Assembly (NCBI GenBank): GCA_026770585.1
Contig: MU647750.1
Coordinates: 39,117 to 49,860, forward strand
DNA: 10,744 bases
Origin: Baffinella frigidus
Lineage: Eukaryota > Cryptophyceae > Cryptomonadales > Baffinellaceae
Reading direction: 5' to 3'
The notes beneath the pieces were generated by a model. The model saw only the letters and a program-made list of their open reading frames with translations. It was not told where the DNA came from and made no database searches. Positions 1 through 6,876 of this stretch are shown here, piece by piece. How positions within the stretch are numbered: the first letter of the stretch is position 1; each line of letters opens with the position of its first letter. A program made the position numbers and the translations under genes.

Positions 1-220
1 GGGCAGACAGGAGATGGGCTGTACGCACAGCCTGTCTTGTTCTGTTCCTGTTGATCACGACGACTTCGGGAAGACGAAGGGGGTTTGCCAAGTAAGGGTC
101 GTCAGAATTCTCTGGGTCGAAACCTGCTATAGCTCCAGGACCAGCCCCCGCGGCCGTGCTCACCATGCCGTTTCGGTCCACCAGGACGTGGGAACGTGTG
201 TGCTGCTGTACGACGTTCAT
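1..220 (-). CDS. Hypothetical protein, N-terminal part, runs off the left edge
   Basis: Reading leftward from an ATG at 220-218, the frame is open to the window edge (about 73 codons). It begins MNVVQQHTRSHVLVDRNG and continues through a Gly/Ala-rich stretch to an acidic, proline-containing segment (GFDPENSDDPYLANP, about residues 35-49) and a hydrophobic run (PEVVVIN). The composition resembles real protein more than the opposite-strand frame does, but I do not recognise a family. An exon may end near 47-49 or 27-30, where AG is followed by GA or GC, so the last residues before the edge could be intron. The start is uncertain: a second ATG lies at 166-164 (codon 19), and the context of the first is weak. 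A 9-bp motif repeated almost twice lies just upstream. Confidence 0.4.
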   Translation of the reverse strand, partial: MNVVQQHTRSHVLVDRNGMVSTAAGAGPGAIAGFDPENSDDPYLANPLRLPEVVVINRNRTRQAVRTAHLLSA

Positions 221-225
221 TAAAG

Positions 226-242
226 CTCCATAAGCTCCATAA
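226..242 (-). promoter_or_regulatory. Duplicated TTATGGAGC motif upstream of the minus-strand ATG
   Basis: On the minus strand this reads TTATGGAGC followed by TTATGGAG, ending 5 bases before the ATG at 220. The identical 17 bases occur at 10170-10186, also upstream of a minus-strand start (NAC-alpha). It could be a shared promoter or 5' UTR element, or simply a small repeat; a regulatory role is inference from position. Confidence 0.25.
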
Positions 243-329
243 AAAAAGGAAATCGATACGCTGTCACATGCCCAATGAGGACCCTTTAGCCGGTTTCTGC
301 CGCGATTCTCTGCACCGGGGGGCCTGAAT

Positions 330-418
330 GTGATCCGAAAGGAAGCATGGCTTTTCTGCAGAACCAGTTCCGGTGTCCGCCTATGTTGGGAGCTCGAAGA
401 ACCTAAAGGACCTAAAGG
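330..418 (+). repeat. Dispersed repeat B, copy 1
   Basis: First of six copies of an 85-90 bp sequence that begins TGTGATCCGAAAGGAAGC (here from about 329) and ends in two copies of ACCTAAAGG. It lies just before the MYND gene start. The frame upstream of that gene's ATG translates this repeat (VIRKEAW...), which is why the longer ORF start at 330 should not be used. Copies with constant ends and a short 3' tandem repeat suggest a SINE-like or other retroposed unit, but no polymerase III promoter boxes are clear. Confidence 0.85.
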
Positions 419-1257
419 ATCCGGCCAGGTCGCCTCGGGATCGATCGGCCTCGGACGCGCCTCGATGAGCGGCTGCTCGCACTGCGGGAAGCAGCGCGCG
501 GCGCTCAAGCGCTGCTCGCGCTGCAAGCAGGCCTCGTACTGCGGCGCTGCGTGCCAGAACGCAGCGTGGAGGGGGCACAAGAAGACGTGCGTGACGCTCG
601 AAGAAGTGTTTGAGAAGGTCAAGGCGGCAAGCCTTGCCAGCGACTGGCGGCAGATGCTCAAATGGGAGGGGCGCATGGAGGAGATGATGGAAAACAACAC
701 ATATGACGCCTGCAATTACATCCTCTCAGCATTCTCTGACGCGCACATGTTGGGGTTGGCTTCAACGGGAAACAGAGACCATTCGCTCTCGCTCGTTTCA
801 CTCCAGGGAAGTCGCGTCGAACTCCTGGGCAAGATTCAGCGCTTCCGGGACCAAGGCGAGGTCCTGTGCAGCGTCGCCGACAACCTCCGGTTTCTAGGCA
901 AGCGACAGGATGCTACCTTGCACTTCCAGCGGGGGTCGGAGCAGCGCACGGCTTCTTCTCGGTAGAATGCAGGTCGTGTCTCGGGTTCGGCAAGCTGGTG
1001 ATGGAGGAGGGACGGCACGATGAGGGGGTGGCGCTGCTGCGAAACGCGCTGGTAGCGGCGCCGCTGAGCGAGGGGAATGCTGCCAGCTTGGAACTGGATG
1101 TCCTTCACGCTTTCACCGACGCGCTCTTCCACACCCACGCCATCGAGGAGGTGGAGCCGCTCGTTGCGCGCTATCGATGGGCGGCCAAGGCGTAGTGGGA
1201 CAAGAAGGGGCGCCTGGCCTACTACTATTTGCACACGCTAGTGCGCGACTTCACGAG

Positions 1258-1526
1258 GTCCTGTGCACCTGCACCCCGAGTTGGGAACCCTTCACACTGC
1301 TCGGCCCTTGCATTTCACCAAGGCCCAAAGCTTCTGTCACAGAGGGCGGTTCTAGAGACAGACGAGATTTTCTGGCAGGTGGTTTGTACCAGGACCGCCT
1401 GATCGAACTCTGCCAGGTACGAAATTCTGACAGAAACCCCCTTCATTCTCCAGAACCTCCCTCTCACAGGTCCCACCTCGCCCGGTAAAAAACACACGCT
1501 CTCGTTCAAACTTGCGCTCTCGCCAG
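1258..1526 (+). other. Probable GT-AG intron in the MYND pseudogene
   Basis: CACGAG|GTCCTG at the left and CTCGCCAG|GCACGC at the right, with a pyrimidine-biased end, remove a 269-nt non-coding stretch and join HASARLHE to ARGKLQEAASEV in phase 0. Both junctions carry AG|G, the same pattern as all four NAC-alpha introns. Alternatively this could be an insertion into the pseudogene. Confidence 0.55.
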
Positions 1527-1664
1527 GCACGCGGGAAGCTTCAAGAGGCCGCGAGTGAGGTGCGCGCTCTGCTCGCCCTTCTGCGTGAGAACGAGTCAAG
1601 AGTGCAAGATCTCTCCGGTCAATGCCAAGGATTGCTGCGTGGCGCCTCCAGGTCCTCGACCCGG

Positions 1665-1803
1665 ACCACCAACCCTCACAGTCTGGGCAAATCGAAAAAA
1701 ATGGCTCCAAAAATCCCCTTGAAGGCCGTCGGATTCCGACGGCCTCCAAGGGGGTTTGGTGTTTTGACTTTTTCGATTTGCCCAAGTTGTGAGGGTTGGT
1801 GGG
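1665..1803. repeat. Foldback element within the 3' part of the MYND pseudogene
   Basis: The left arm starts ACCACCAACCCTCAC and the right arm ends GTGAGGGTTGGTGG. Both arms then continue through GGGCAAATCGAAAAA and its complement towards a central palindrome GCCGTCGG/CCGACGGC at about 1724-1742. The arms are about 65 bp with scattered mismatches. Pseudogene coding text lies on both sides, so it looks like an insertion. No target duplication can be read because the palindrome extends through the likely borders. Confidence 0.8.
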
Positions 1804-1892
1804 AGCTAGGGGAGAAGAAACTCATCAAGTCGGTGGCAGTTCAAATGGCTAAGCTGGTAGCTGGGATGGCCGGAAACAGAGGGCTGCAATAG

Positions 1893-2310
1893 GGTCCGGG
1901 GGTTGCCTAGTTGGGCGAATGAGGGAAGGGGGGGACGCAGGTAGAGACGGTTTGGTTTTGTGTGTGGTGTAGGCACGTGGGCTGGCTGGCCGGTTGGTCC
2001 GCAGGGGTGGGTGGGTCTAGGTTTTGGTGTGCCGTAGGCTTTGGGTTCTCGTTTGGTATGAATGAATGGCCTCCTCGAGGGTGCTCGTCCGCAGGCTTGA
2101 GTTGACCTAGACGGCTTGATTAGAATTGGTAGTCGAGATGTGAGGAGGCCTCGAGTAAAGTGTGTTCAAAGTCGATAGGCTCAACGGTCCTTAACAAATA
2201 CATCATATGCAGTCTCGCGCCGTGGCAGCAGGAGAGGCCGAGAACACTTGACTGAGCCTGGCAGGGGCTGCAGCGTGTGAGCTAGACTGAGGGCTTTGAG
2301 GAGGATTCGC
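1893..2310. other. Non-coding spacer
   Basis: I see no supportable gene, RNA or clear repeat in this stretch. It is G-rich and T-rich at 1900-2060 (runs such as GGGTCCGGGGG and GGTTTTGTGTG), consistent with unconstrained spacer or the 3' flank of the MYND pseudogene. Confidence 0.5.
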
Positions 2311-2328
2311 TACAGGGATATCTCGCCT
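2311..2328 (+). repeat. Left-end remnant of the CAGGGG foldback family
   Basis: TACAGGGATATCTCGCC matches the left terminus TACAGGGGTACCTCGC of the family with two substitutions, but no foldback interior follows. Repeat D copy 1 follows instead, two bases later. Confidence 0.5.
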
Positions 2329-2329
2329 G

Positions 2330-2428
2330 AGAACACCCTTGCTCGTGGCTCGGTTGGTCGTCGGGATCTTAAATTGTTACCAGACGGTTGACCAACACGA
2401 GATTTAGTCAACCCGCTGGTACTAAATT
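2330..2428 (+). repeat. Repeat D, copy 1 (imperfect foldback)
   Basis: About 100 bp beginning AGAACACCCTTGCTC and ending GGTACTAAATT. It matches 4829-4926 along its length. The right half is an imperfect inverted repeat (TTAAATTGTTACCAG-CGGTTGAC against GTCAACCCGCTGGTACTAAATT). A CAGGGG-family left end sits directly before it, so D may be the core of a longer element sharing those ends. Confidence 0.7.
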
Positions 2429-2477
2429 AAGCGCACGCAGGGGTCGAATCCGTTCCGTATTTTTAAGTTACGGGTTC

Positions 2478-2500
2478 TTGTACACGGGGGATCCGTGTAC
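2478..2500. repeat. Short palindrome abutting foldback copy 1
   Basis: TGTACACGG, five bases, then CCGTGTACA. A 9-bp stem that overlaps the TA flank of the next element by its last bases. It may be a remnant of another insertion. Confidence 0.5.
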
Positions 2501-2616
2501 AGGGGTGCCTCGCTCATAAGAAACCGCCCCCCCCCTAGGACCACCATAGGGCTCTAGGCATGGGCCTACTGTAAGGTGCTAGGGGGGGGCGGTTTCTAAT
2601 GAGTGAGGTATCCCTG
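2500..2616 (+). mobile_element. CAGGGG foldback MITE, copy 1 (117 bp, forward)
   Basis: Terminal inverted repeats of about 30 bp (CAGGGGTGCCTCGCTCATAAG at the left, complement at the right with small changes), a C-run/G-run, and an inner palindromic core CTAGGACCACCATAGG...CCTACTGTAAGGTGCTAG. It is flanked by TA at 2498-2499 and 2617-2618. TA duplication with short inverted repeats is typical of Tc1/mariner-type non-autonomous elements. No coding capacity. Confidence 0.88.
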
Positions 2617-2685
2617 TACAGCAACGCGCGGTGATGAGTTCCCCTCTGGCACCGTCCCGGCCACGAGGAAGAGCAGGGCGTCTTA

Positions 2686-2852
2686 CTGCACTCGGAGCCA
2701 CAACATTTCGCCTAAGTCAACTCCCCCTGAAAGCTAGTGCCTTAAGTCAAATGCCTGGTCCCAGACCAGGGTCCATCTAAACGAAATCAGGGGAAAGTTG
2801 ACTTAGGTGAGCTGGTTGACTTAGCTGAAATCTTGTGGGTCGGAGTGTACTG
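2686..2852. mobile_element. Foldback element with CTGCACTC ends
   Basis: The left end CTGCACTCGGAGCCACAACATTTCGCC is mirrored by ...GCTGAAATCTTGTGGGTCGGAGTGTACTG at the right. It is flanked by TA at 2684-2685 and 2853-2854. Inside, CCTAAGTCAACTCCCCCTGA pairs with TCAGGGGAAAGTTGACTTAGG, and a loop hairpin GCCTGGTCCCAGACCAGG lies at about 2753-2770. GTTGACTTAG occurs twice at the right, suggesting an internal duplication. About 167 bp, no coding capacity. Confidence 0.75.
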
Positions 2853-2930
2853 TAGGCCTTTACGAGCCCAGGACCGTCCTAGGTTCCTACGGTAGGCCTA
2901 CTCTAGGAGCCCAGGACCACCCTCGGGGCG
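2853..2930. repeat. Short direct repeats resembling the foldback core
   Basis: GAGCCCAGGACC occurs at about 2864 and again at about 2907, with GTAGGCCTACTCTAGGA between. The text resembles the CAGGGG family's core (TAGGACC...GGCCTACTGTAGG) without its ends. It may be a degraded core. Confidence 0.35.
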
Positions 2931-3074
2931 TTGCGTGTTCTCATTCGCGAGTAACCCAAAAGAGAGTCCTTTCTTCTTACCAACAAGGCCCCCCCCCTGA
3001 GGCCATGGGTGAGCAGGACCTAGGGAGAGTTCATGTGCACTCTGCACAGGATGTGTAGAAGGAAGCGCTTCTGA

Positions 3075-3164
3075 TGTGATCCGAAAGGAAGCATGGCCTT
3101 TCTACAGAACCAGTTCCGGTGTCCGCCTATGTTGGGAGCTCGAAGAACCTAAAGGACCTAAAGG
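3075..3164 (+). repeat. Dispersed repeat B, copy 2
   Basis: Nearly identical to copy 1 from TGTGATCCGAAAGG to the paired ACCTAAAGG end. The sequence beyond each end differs from copy 1, which fixes the borders. A CAGGGG foldback lies 36 bases downstream. Confidence 0.88.
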
Positions 3165-3200
3165 AGAGGCACCGCGATGTGGTCTCAGTGCAGCGTCGTA

Positions 3201-3318
3201 CAGGGGCACCTCGCTCATAAGAAACCGCCCTCCCCTAGGACCCTACAGCAGGCCTATGTCTAGGGCCCTATGGTGGTCCTAGCGGGGGGGGCGTTTTCTT
3301 ATGAGCGAGGTACCCCGG
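3201..3318 (-). mobile_element. CAGGGG foldback MITE, copy 2 (118 bp, reversed core)
   Basis: CAGGGGCACCTCGCTCATAAG at the left and its complement ending CCCCGG at the right, with TA on both sides (3199-3200, 3319-3320). The core reads CTAGGACCCTACAGCAGG...CTATGGTGGTCCTAG, the reverse of copy 1. ORFs reading YRGTSLIRNRPPLGPYSRPM across it are translations of the repeat, not genes. Confidence 0.88.
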
Positions 3319-3434
3319 TACAGGAATGGGCACAGGCGCTGGCTGAGAGGTGGTGGGCCGTTCGCGGTCTTTAGGATTTATTCAATCCCACCTTCCGTAG
3401 AAGAAACTCAGCAGAACCGTGCAGCCGTGTGCCC

Positions 3435-3467
3435 AAACCCTCAACCCTCAACCCTCAACCCTCAACC
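3435..3467 (+). repeat. Telomere-like (AACCCTC)n tract
   Basis: Four tandem copies of the heptamer AACCCTC, a one-base variant of the plant/algal telomere unit AACCCTA. The reverse type (TTGAGGG) recurs at 8279-8306 and TTTAGGG-like text is frequent in NAC-alpha introns. Confidence 0.85.
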
Positions 3468-3479
3468 GCCAGGTGGCCC

Positions 3480-3950
3480 GCCGCAGGGTCCTTGGTGAGA
3501 GAGAACTGTTTGTTGAAACCAAGATGACCACAATACAGTTGACTCGCTGAGTTAGGAAGTTTGGAAGTTTTCCTGCCAGAAAAAGTGTCAACCCATGAGA
3601 AATCCACTCTTCAAATATAAAACAAAATACAGCCGTGGTTGGCCGAGACCGACTCAGGCAGAGCTAAACCTTCGCGGAGGCCCGTCAGCTCATGGACTTC
3701 TGGGTCACTCGTTTCTAGGCTCGGCGGGGGGGCATGAATCGCGGCCTTCTTGGCATTAATAAAGGCCTCACTCTTGGCTCGAGACTAATCTCGACTCGAG
3801 GGTCACAAAGGAGAAGCAGAAGAGCTAGACCTTCAGCGCAAGCCCTGAAGCTTATGTATCACGTAATTCTAGGCTCAAAAGTACTGACGAAAAATAGCTA
3901 GACCTTCGCGCAAGCCCCGATATCGAATTGGTCAAAAGTGGTGGGGCTCT
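3480..3950. other. Non-coding spacer with diverged repeat units
   Basis: No gene is supported. GAGCTAAACCTTCGCGGAGGCCC (about 3661), GAGCTAGACCTTCAGCGCAAGCCC (about 3822) and AGCTAGACCTTCGCGCAAGCCC (about 3896) are diverged copies of one motif, and GGGTCACTCGTTTCTAGGCTCG (about 3702) recurs with one change at about 4099. These are remnants of a repeat that I cannot classify. Confidence 0.5.
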
Positions 3951-3953
3951 CTA

Positions 3954-4071
3954 CAGGGGTACCTCGCTCATAAGAAACTGCCCCTTCCCCTAGGACAACC
4001 ATAGAGCCCTAGGTATGGTCCTACTGTAGGGTCCTGGGGGGGGACAGTTTCTTATGAGCGAGGTACCCCTG
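3954..4071 (+). mobile_element. CAGGGG foldback MITE, copy 3 (118 bp, forward)
   Basis: CAGGGGTACCTCGCTCATAAG at the left, its complement ending CCCCTG at the right, flanked by TA at 3952-3953 and 4072-4073. Forward core with GGACAACCATAGAGCCC...CCTACTGTAGGGTCC. Confidence 0.9.
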
Positions 4072-4175
4072 TACTATCGGCTCTTAGACGTTTGTTTGGG
4101 TCACTCATTTCTAGGCTCGATAGTACAAACGAGGAAGAGAAGAAGACCGTAACGAGAGCCCTGAAGTCGCGCTCC

Positions 4176-4230
4176 GTCTCGAAGGCCAGGCAGTCCTCCA
4201 TTAGCCTTGTACCTGCACCTCCCCAGAGTC
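4176..4230 (+). repeat. Direct repeat, left copy (pairs with 4447-4500)
   Basis: GTCTCGAAGGCCAGGCAGT, then CCATAGCCTTG-type text and ACCTGC, recur 271 bases downstream with about 85% identity by eye. No coding frame is shared, so it is a dispersed or segmental repeat. Confidence 0.65.
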
Positions 4231-4446
4231 ATTCACAGCAGAGCTAGAAGGTCCCACCTGACCTCCTGCTGAGAGGCGAGAAGAGAGGGCGGAATCTCCC
4301 TGAGAGAGGACCTTTCTTGATACCAGCACGGCCGTCATTTCTGCGAGGGGGTGCCAATTTCTGGCGAAGTTGGTCTTTGTGGTTGGCGGTTTATGGTTTA
4401 GGTTTTATGGTTCAGGCCCCCTGGTACAACTCGAGAGTGGGCGAGA

Positions 4447-4500
4447 GTCTCGAAGGCCAGGCAGTTTCCCATAGCCTTGCACCTGCTCCTCACAAGCGTC
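4447..4500 (+). repeat. Direct repeat, right copy (pairs with 4176-4230)
   Basis: Same unit as 4176-4230, ending CACAAGCGTC here against CCCCAGAGTC in the left copy. The rest of the stretch from 4230 to 4706 holds no gene; it contains telomere-like CCCTAACC text near 4590. Confidence 0.65.
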
Positions 4501-4706
4501 CTTAAGAGCGGTTTTGACCTTGAAAACAGTGAGACAATGCAGTTAACGAAGCTGGTACTAAAGCTAACCCCTATATCCCAAATCTCAAACCCTAACCTCC
4601 CTACTGGTACAAATCGAAATCTGACGGGCTCGAGTACGAATCAAGGGAATCGAAAGGGGCGATGTGTCCCATTGCAAGGGCGGCTGGTCTGCCCAGAGCT
4701 GTCCTA

Positions 4707-4825
4707 CAGGGGTACTTCGCTCATAAGAAACTGCGCCCCCCTAGGACCCTACAGTAGGCCTATGCCTAGAGTCCTATGGTGGTCGTATGGGGGGGGGGGG
4801 GGTTCTTATGAGCGAGGTACCCCTG
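4707..4825 (-). mobile_element. CAGGGG foldback MITE, copy 4 (119 bp, reversed core)
   Basis: CAGGGGTACTTCGCTCATAAG at the left, complement ending CCCCTG at the right, TA on both sides (4705-4706, 4826-4827). The core is reversed relative to copy 1, and the inner G-run is expanded. It abuts repeat D copy 2 with no gap. Confidence 0.88.
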
Positions 4826-4827
4826 TA

Positions 4828-4926
4828 GAACACCCTTGCTCCAGGGTCGGTCGGGCGTCGAGCTCTTAATAGAGCACCAGAGGTTTGACTGAACGCGATA
4901 TTTAGTCAACCCTCCGGTACTAAATT
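4828..4926 (+). repeat. Repeat D, copy 2
   Basis: GAACACCCTTGCTCCAGG...CTCCGGTACTAAATT, aligned with 2330-2428 over its full length, with the same imperfect foldback in its right half. It is flanked by an 18-bp direct repeat (4812-4829 and 4927-4944) consisting of the CAGGGG-family right end. Confidence 0.75.
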
Positions 4927-4943
4927 GCGAGGTACCCCTGTAG
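4927..4943 (+). repeat. Solo right end of the CAGGGG family
   Basis: GCGAGGTACCCCTGTAG stands alone after repeat D copy 2, with no foldback core attached. Together with the left-end remnant before D copy 1, it suggests that D once sat between a pair of these ends. Confidence 0.75.
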
Positions 4944-5003
4944 ATCAGCTCTTGTTCCAGGACAAAACCGCGGCCGGGACAATACACCAGTCTAGGACAA
5001 AAC

Positions 5004-5084
5004 AAAGGAAGCATGGCTTTTCTGCAGAACCAGTTCCGGTGTCCGCCTATGTTGGGAGCTCGAAGAACCTCAAGGACCTAAAGG
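5004..5084 (+). repeat. Dispersed repeat B, copy 3 (5' truncated)
   Basis: Starts AAAGGAAGCATGGC, missing the first 8-9 bases of the unit, and runs to the ACCTCAAGGACCTAAAGG end. AGGACAAAAC occurs just before it and again at about 5091, and may be a flanking direct repeat. 5' truncation would fit retroposition, but one case is weak evidence. Confidence 0.85.
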
Positions 5085-5720
5085 CAGTCCAGGACAAAAC
5101 ACCAGCCGCGCGGCTGCTGGGCGAGTGATGCATACTGCATGGCATCTAGCTCTGTCTCAGTCTATTTGGGCTCACCATATTTGGTGGGCCCGGGCTCCTT
5201 TCCGCTCCGAAGTTGACGGGTTTGTTTCGCAAACCCAGCATGCCAACGTTAGAATAGTCGGACACCCAGAGTGAGGCAGAGCTAGTGCCACGCTGCTTGA
5301 CCCAGCGAGTCTCCCATACCCCGTGTGGAGGAGAGAGGCCGCGCCGGCCAAGGCCCACACACAAGCGAGAGAGAACGTACCTTCATTAGTCAACCACCGA
5401 GGCTCGTCACCTGTCCGACCGAGGCTCGTCACCTGTCCGACCGAGGCTCACACCGTGCGACGTTTGACTGATCCGCATCAGGGGCTGTACCAGGCGTCGG
5501 TCACCTTTAAAGTGGGTTTGCCGAGTTACCGTTTTCAATTTTGGGTATTTCAAGCACTGAAATACTCGAACCCGCACAATCCTAGGGAGGCTCACACACT
5601 GTTCCTTCCCTGGAGACAAGGGCGTTGGCGCCCCTCTCTTCCTTGATTCACAACGTGCAGCGTGAGATAGACCTCTCTCCAGGTCCTGCTCAACCAGAGC
5701 CTCCGTGGGGGTGAATACGT
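5085..5720. other. Non-coding spacer with a 22-bp tandem repeat
   Basis: Long frames on both strands have no recognisable domains and overlap each other. The only clear structure is ACCGAGGCTCGTCACCTGTCCG in about 2.4 tandem copies at 5396-5450. Confidence 0.5.
5396..5450 (+). repeat. 22-bp tandem repeat
   Basis: Period of 22 bases, two full copies identical and a partial third (ACCGAGGCTC). Confidence 0.85.
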
Positions 5721-5809
5721 CCTTAGGTCCTTGAGGTTCTTCGAGCTCCCAACATAGGCGTACACCGGAACTGGTTCTGTAGAAAGGCCATGCTTCCTTT
5801 CGGATCACA
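5721..5809 (-). repeat. Dispersed repeat B, copy 4 (inverted)
   Basis: Reverse complement of the B unit: starts at 5809 with TGTGATCCGAAAGG on the minus strand and ends with AACCTCAAGGACCTAAGG at about 5721. It is the only copy on this strand, which shows that insertion is not orientation-restricted. Confidence 0.88.
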
Positions 5810-5880
5810 TCACGTGGCGCCCATGTTGATATCAATGTGGGTCTATCTCGGATGGATCAATACTGCGAAAATGTTGTCTT

Positions 5881-6031
5881 GTGAGGACCTAGGCCAGCTA
5901 GGCTAGGACGAGCCCGCCTCGGGATGGCATTGGAGACATCTGCCCTATCCCGTTAGAGATAACGTTAGAGCAATGGCTCCAATGCCATCCCGAGGCGGGC
6001 TCGTCCTAGCCTAGCTGGCCTAGGTCCTCAC
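5881..6031. repeat. Perfect 55-bp inverted repeat with 41-nt loop
   Basis: The arms 5881-5935 and 5977-6031 are exact reverse complements (start GTGAGGACCTAGGCC, end GGCCTAGGTCCTCAC). The loop contains ACGTTAGAG-type text twice. No TA flank; TGTCT occurs near both outer edges, not exactly at the borders. Perfect arms imply recent formation or ongoing arm correction. A transcript would fold into a 55-bp hairpin. Confidence 0.9.
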
Positions 6032-6333
6032 ATGTCTCCTGTTCCTCAAACAGTTCGGATGCGTTGAGCAGGACATTTTTGCGAGGCTCGGTCCAAAGAA
6101 AATGGCCCACGCCCCAGCCTCGATTTGAGCTGCTTCGAAGGATTGTGGGCGATCCAGAAGGTGGGAGGTCTCAGTCAATTGCTGTCAATTGAGGAGAGCT
6201 GCTGGGGCCCTCCAGGCTCAGCAAGGGTGCCATCCCTCCAGGCAGAATATCAAGTGCGGGTCTCTAGCTAGGGAGATAGCTCAGGCTCATGCCTCGCATG
6301 TTCGTAGGCAACCGAGGCCTGCCCGGCGGTTGG
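6032..6333. other. Non-coding spacer
   Basis: I see no supportable gene. Short frames on both strands are unrecognisable, and the only structure is TCAATTG repeated near 6175-6190. Confidence 0.4.
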
Positions 6334-6423
6334 TGTGATCCGAAAGGAAGCATGTCTTTCCTGCAGAACCAGTTCCAGTGTCCGCCTATGTTGGGAGTTC
6401 GAAGAACCCAACGGACGTAACGG
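6334..6423 (+). repeat. Dispersed repeat B, copy 5 (diverged 3' end)
   Basis: Full-length unit from TGTGATCCGAAAGG. Its 3' pair is altered to ACCCAACGGACGTAACGG. A CAGGGG foldback follows 49 bases downstream, as with copy 2. Confidence 0.87.
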
Positions 6424-6472
6424 CTGTCCCGTCTCTTGGAGCCATTGCATTCGACCGCATTCGCAGGCGTTA

Positions 6473-6591
6473 CAGGGGTACCTCGCTCATAACAAACTGC
6501 CCGCCCCCTAAGACCACCGTAGGACCCTAGGCATAGGCCTACTGTAGGGTCCTAGAGGGGGAGGCGGTTTCTTATGAACGAGGTACCCCTC
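6473..6591 (+). mobile_element. CAGGGG foldback MITE, copy 5 (119 bp, forward)
   Basis: CAGGGGTACCTCGCTCATAAC at the left and GAACGAGGTACCCCTC at the right, with TA on both sides (6471-6472, 6592-6593). Forward core GACCACCGTAGGACCC...CCTACTGTAGGGTCC. Confidence 0.9.
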
Positions 6592-6622
6592 TACTTGCAA
6601 ACATGGCCACATCCTGCTCGTC

Positions 6623-6876
6623 CAGGGGTACCTCGCTAATAAGAAAGCCCCCCTCTCCCTACATGTACATGTAGGGACCACCATAGGGCCCTAGCTGGGC
6701 ATAGGCCTACTGTAGGGTCCTAGGGGGAGGCGCTTTCTCATGAGCGAGGTACAGGGGTACCTCGCTCATAAGAAACTGCCCCCCCCCCTAGGACCACCAT
6801 AGGGTAATAGGAATAGTCCTACTGTAGGGTCCTAGGGGGGTTGGTTTCATATGAGCGAGGTACCCCTGTACCCCTG
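6623..6876 (+). mobile_element. CAGGGG foldback MITE, copy 6, interrupted by copy 7
   Basis: Left end CAGGGGTACCTCGCTAATAAG at 6623. The right end is split: GAGCGAGGTA at 6742-6751, then copy 7, then TACCCCTG at 6869-6876. Removing copy 7 and one TA leaves a normal right terminus. The core carries an extra ACATGTACATGTA segment, making about 135 bp. The right flank is TA; the left flank is TC, so the left TA is mutated or lost. Confidence 0.85.
6752..6868 (+). mobile_element. CAGGGG foldback MITE, copy 7, nested in copy 6 (117 bp)
   Basis: CAGGGGTACC... to ...GGTACCCCTG with TA at 6750-6751 and 6869-6870. The target TA is the one inside GGTACC of copy 6's right terminus. A third CCCCTGTA follows at 6879-6886, possibly the end of a still older, otherwise lost copy. 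Confidence 0.88.

Larger units (their letters stand above)
465..1892 (+). pseudogene. MYND-type zinc finger protein with helical/TPR-like repeats, decayed
   Basis: From ATG 465 the protein begins with a complete MYND finger: Cys4/Cys7, Cys17/Cys20, Cys26/Cys30, His38/Cys42. MYND fingers bind proline-rich peptides and are often joined to helical repeats. Helix-rich text follows (KVKAASLASDWRQMLKWEG ... GKRQDATLHFQR). After 932 the frame must shift (to phase 2 at about 935) to continue GAAHGFFSVECRS ... EVEPLVARYRWAAKA; a TAG at 1193-1195 then interrupts, the same frame continues DKKGRLAYYYLH, and a 2-base CA slip near 1231-1234 moves to HASARLHE. A GT-AG intron (1258-1526) joins this to ARGKLQEAASEVRALLALLRENE. 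Near 1650 the likely continuation (LQVLDPDH) is out of frame, a foldback occupies about 1665-1803, and the tail EKKLIKSVAVQMAKLVAG ends at TAA/TAG around 1890-1892. The family continuity is from memory of similar algal proteins. Several lesions make a pseudogene likely; assembly errors are an alternative. Confidence 0.72.

Noticed and set aside
2436-2460. Possible tRNA T-arm (GGGGTCGAATCCG)
   Set aside because: No matching acceptor, D or anticodon stems in the 70 bases before it, which are occupied by repeat D.
3076-3282. ORFs reading YRGTSLIRN...PLGPYSRPM...LWWS (also at 4477-4869 and within 7044-7262)
   Set aside because: They are translations of the CAGGGG foldback and repeat B. The similarity among them is repeat homology, not protein conservation.
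5146-5646. Overlapping ORFs on both strands
   Set aside because: No recognisable domain, and part of the length comes from the 22-bp tandem repeat.
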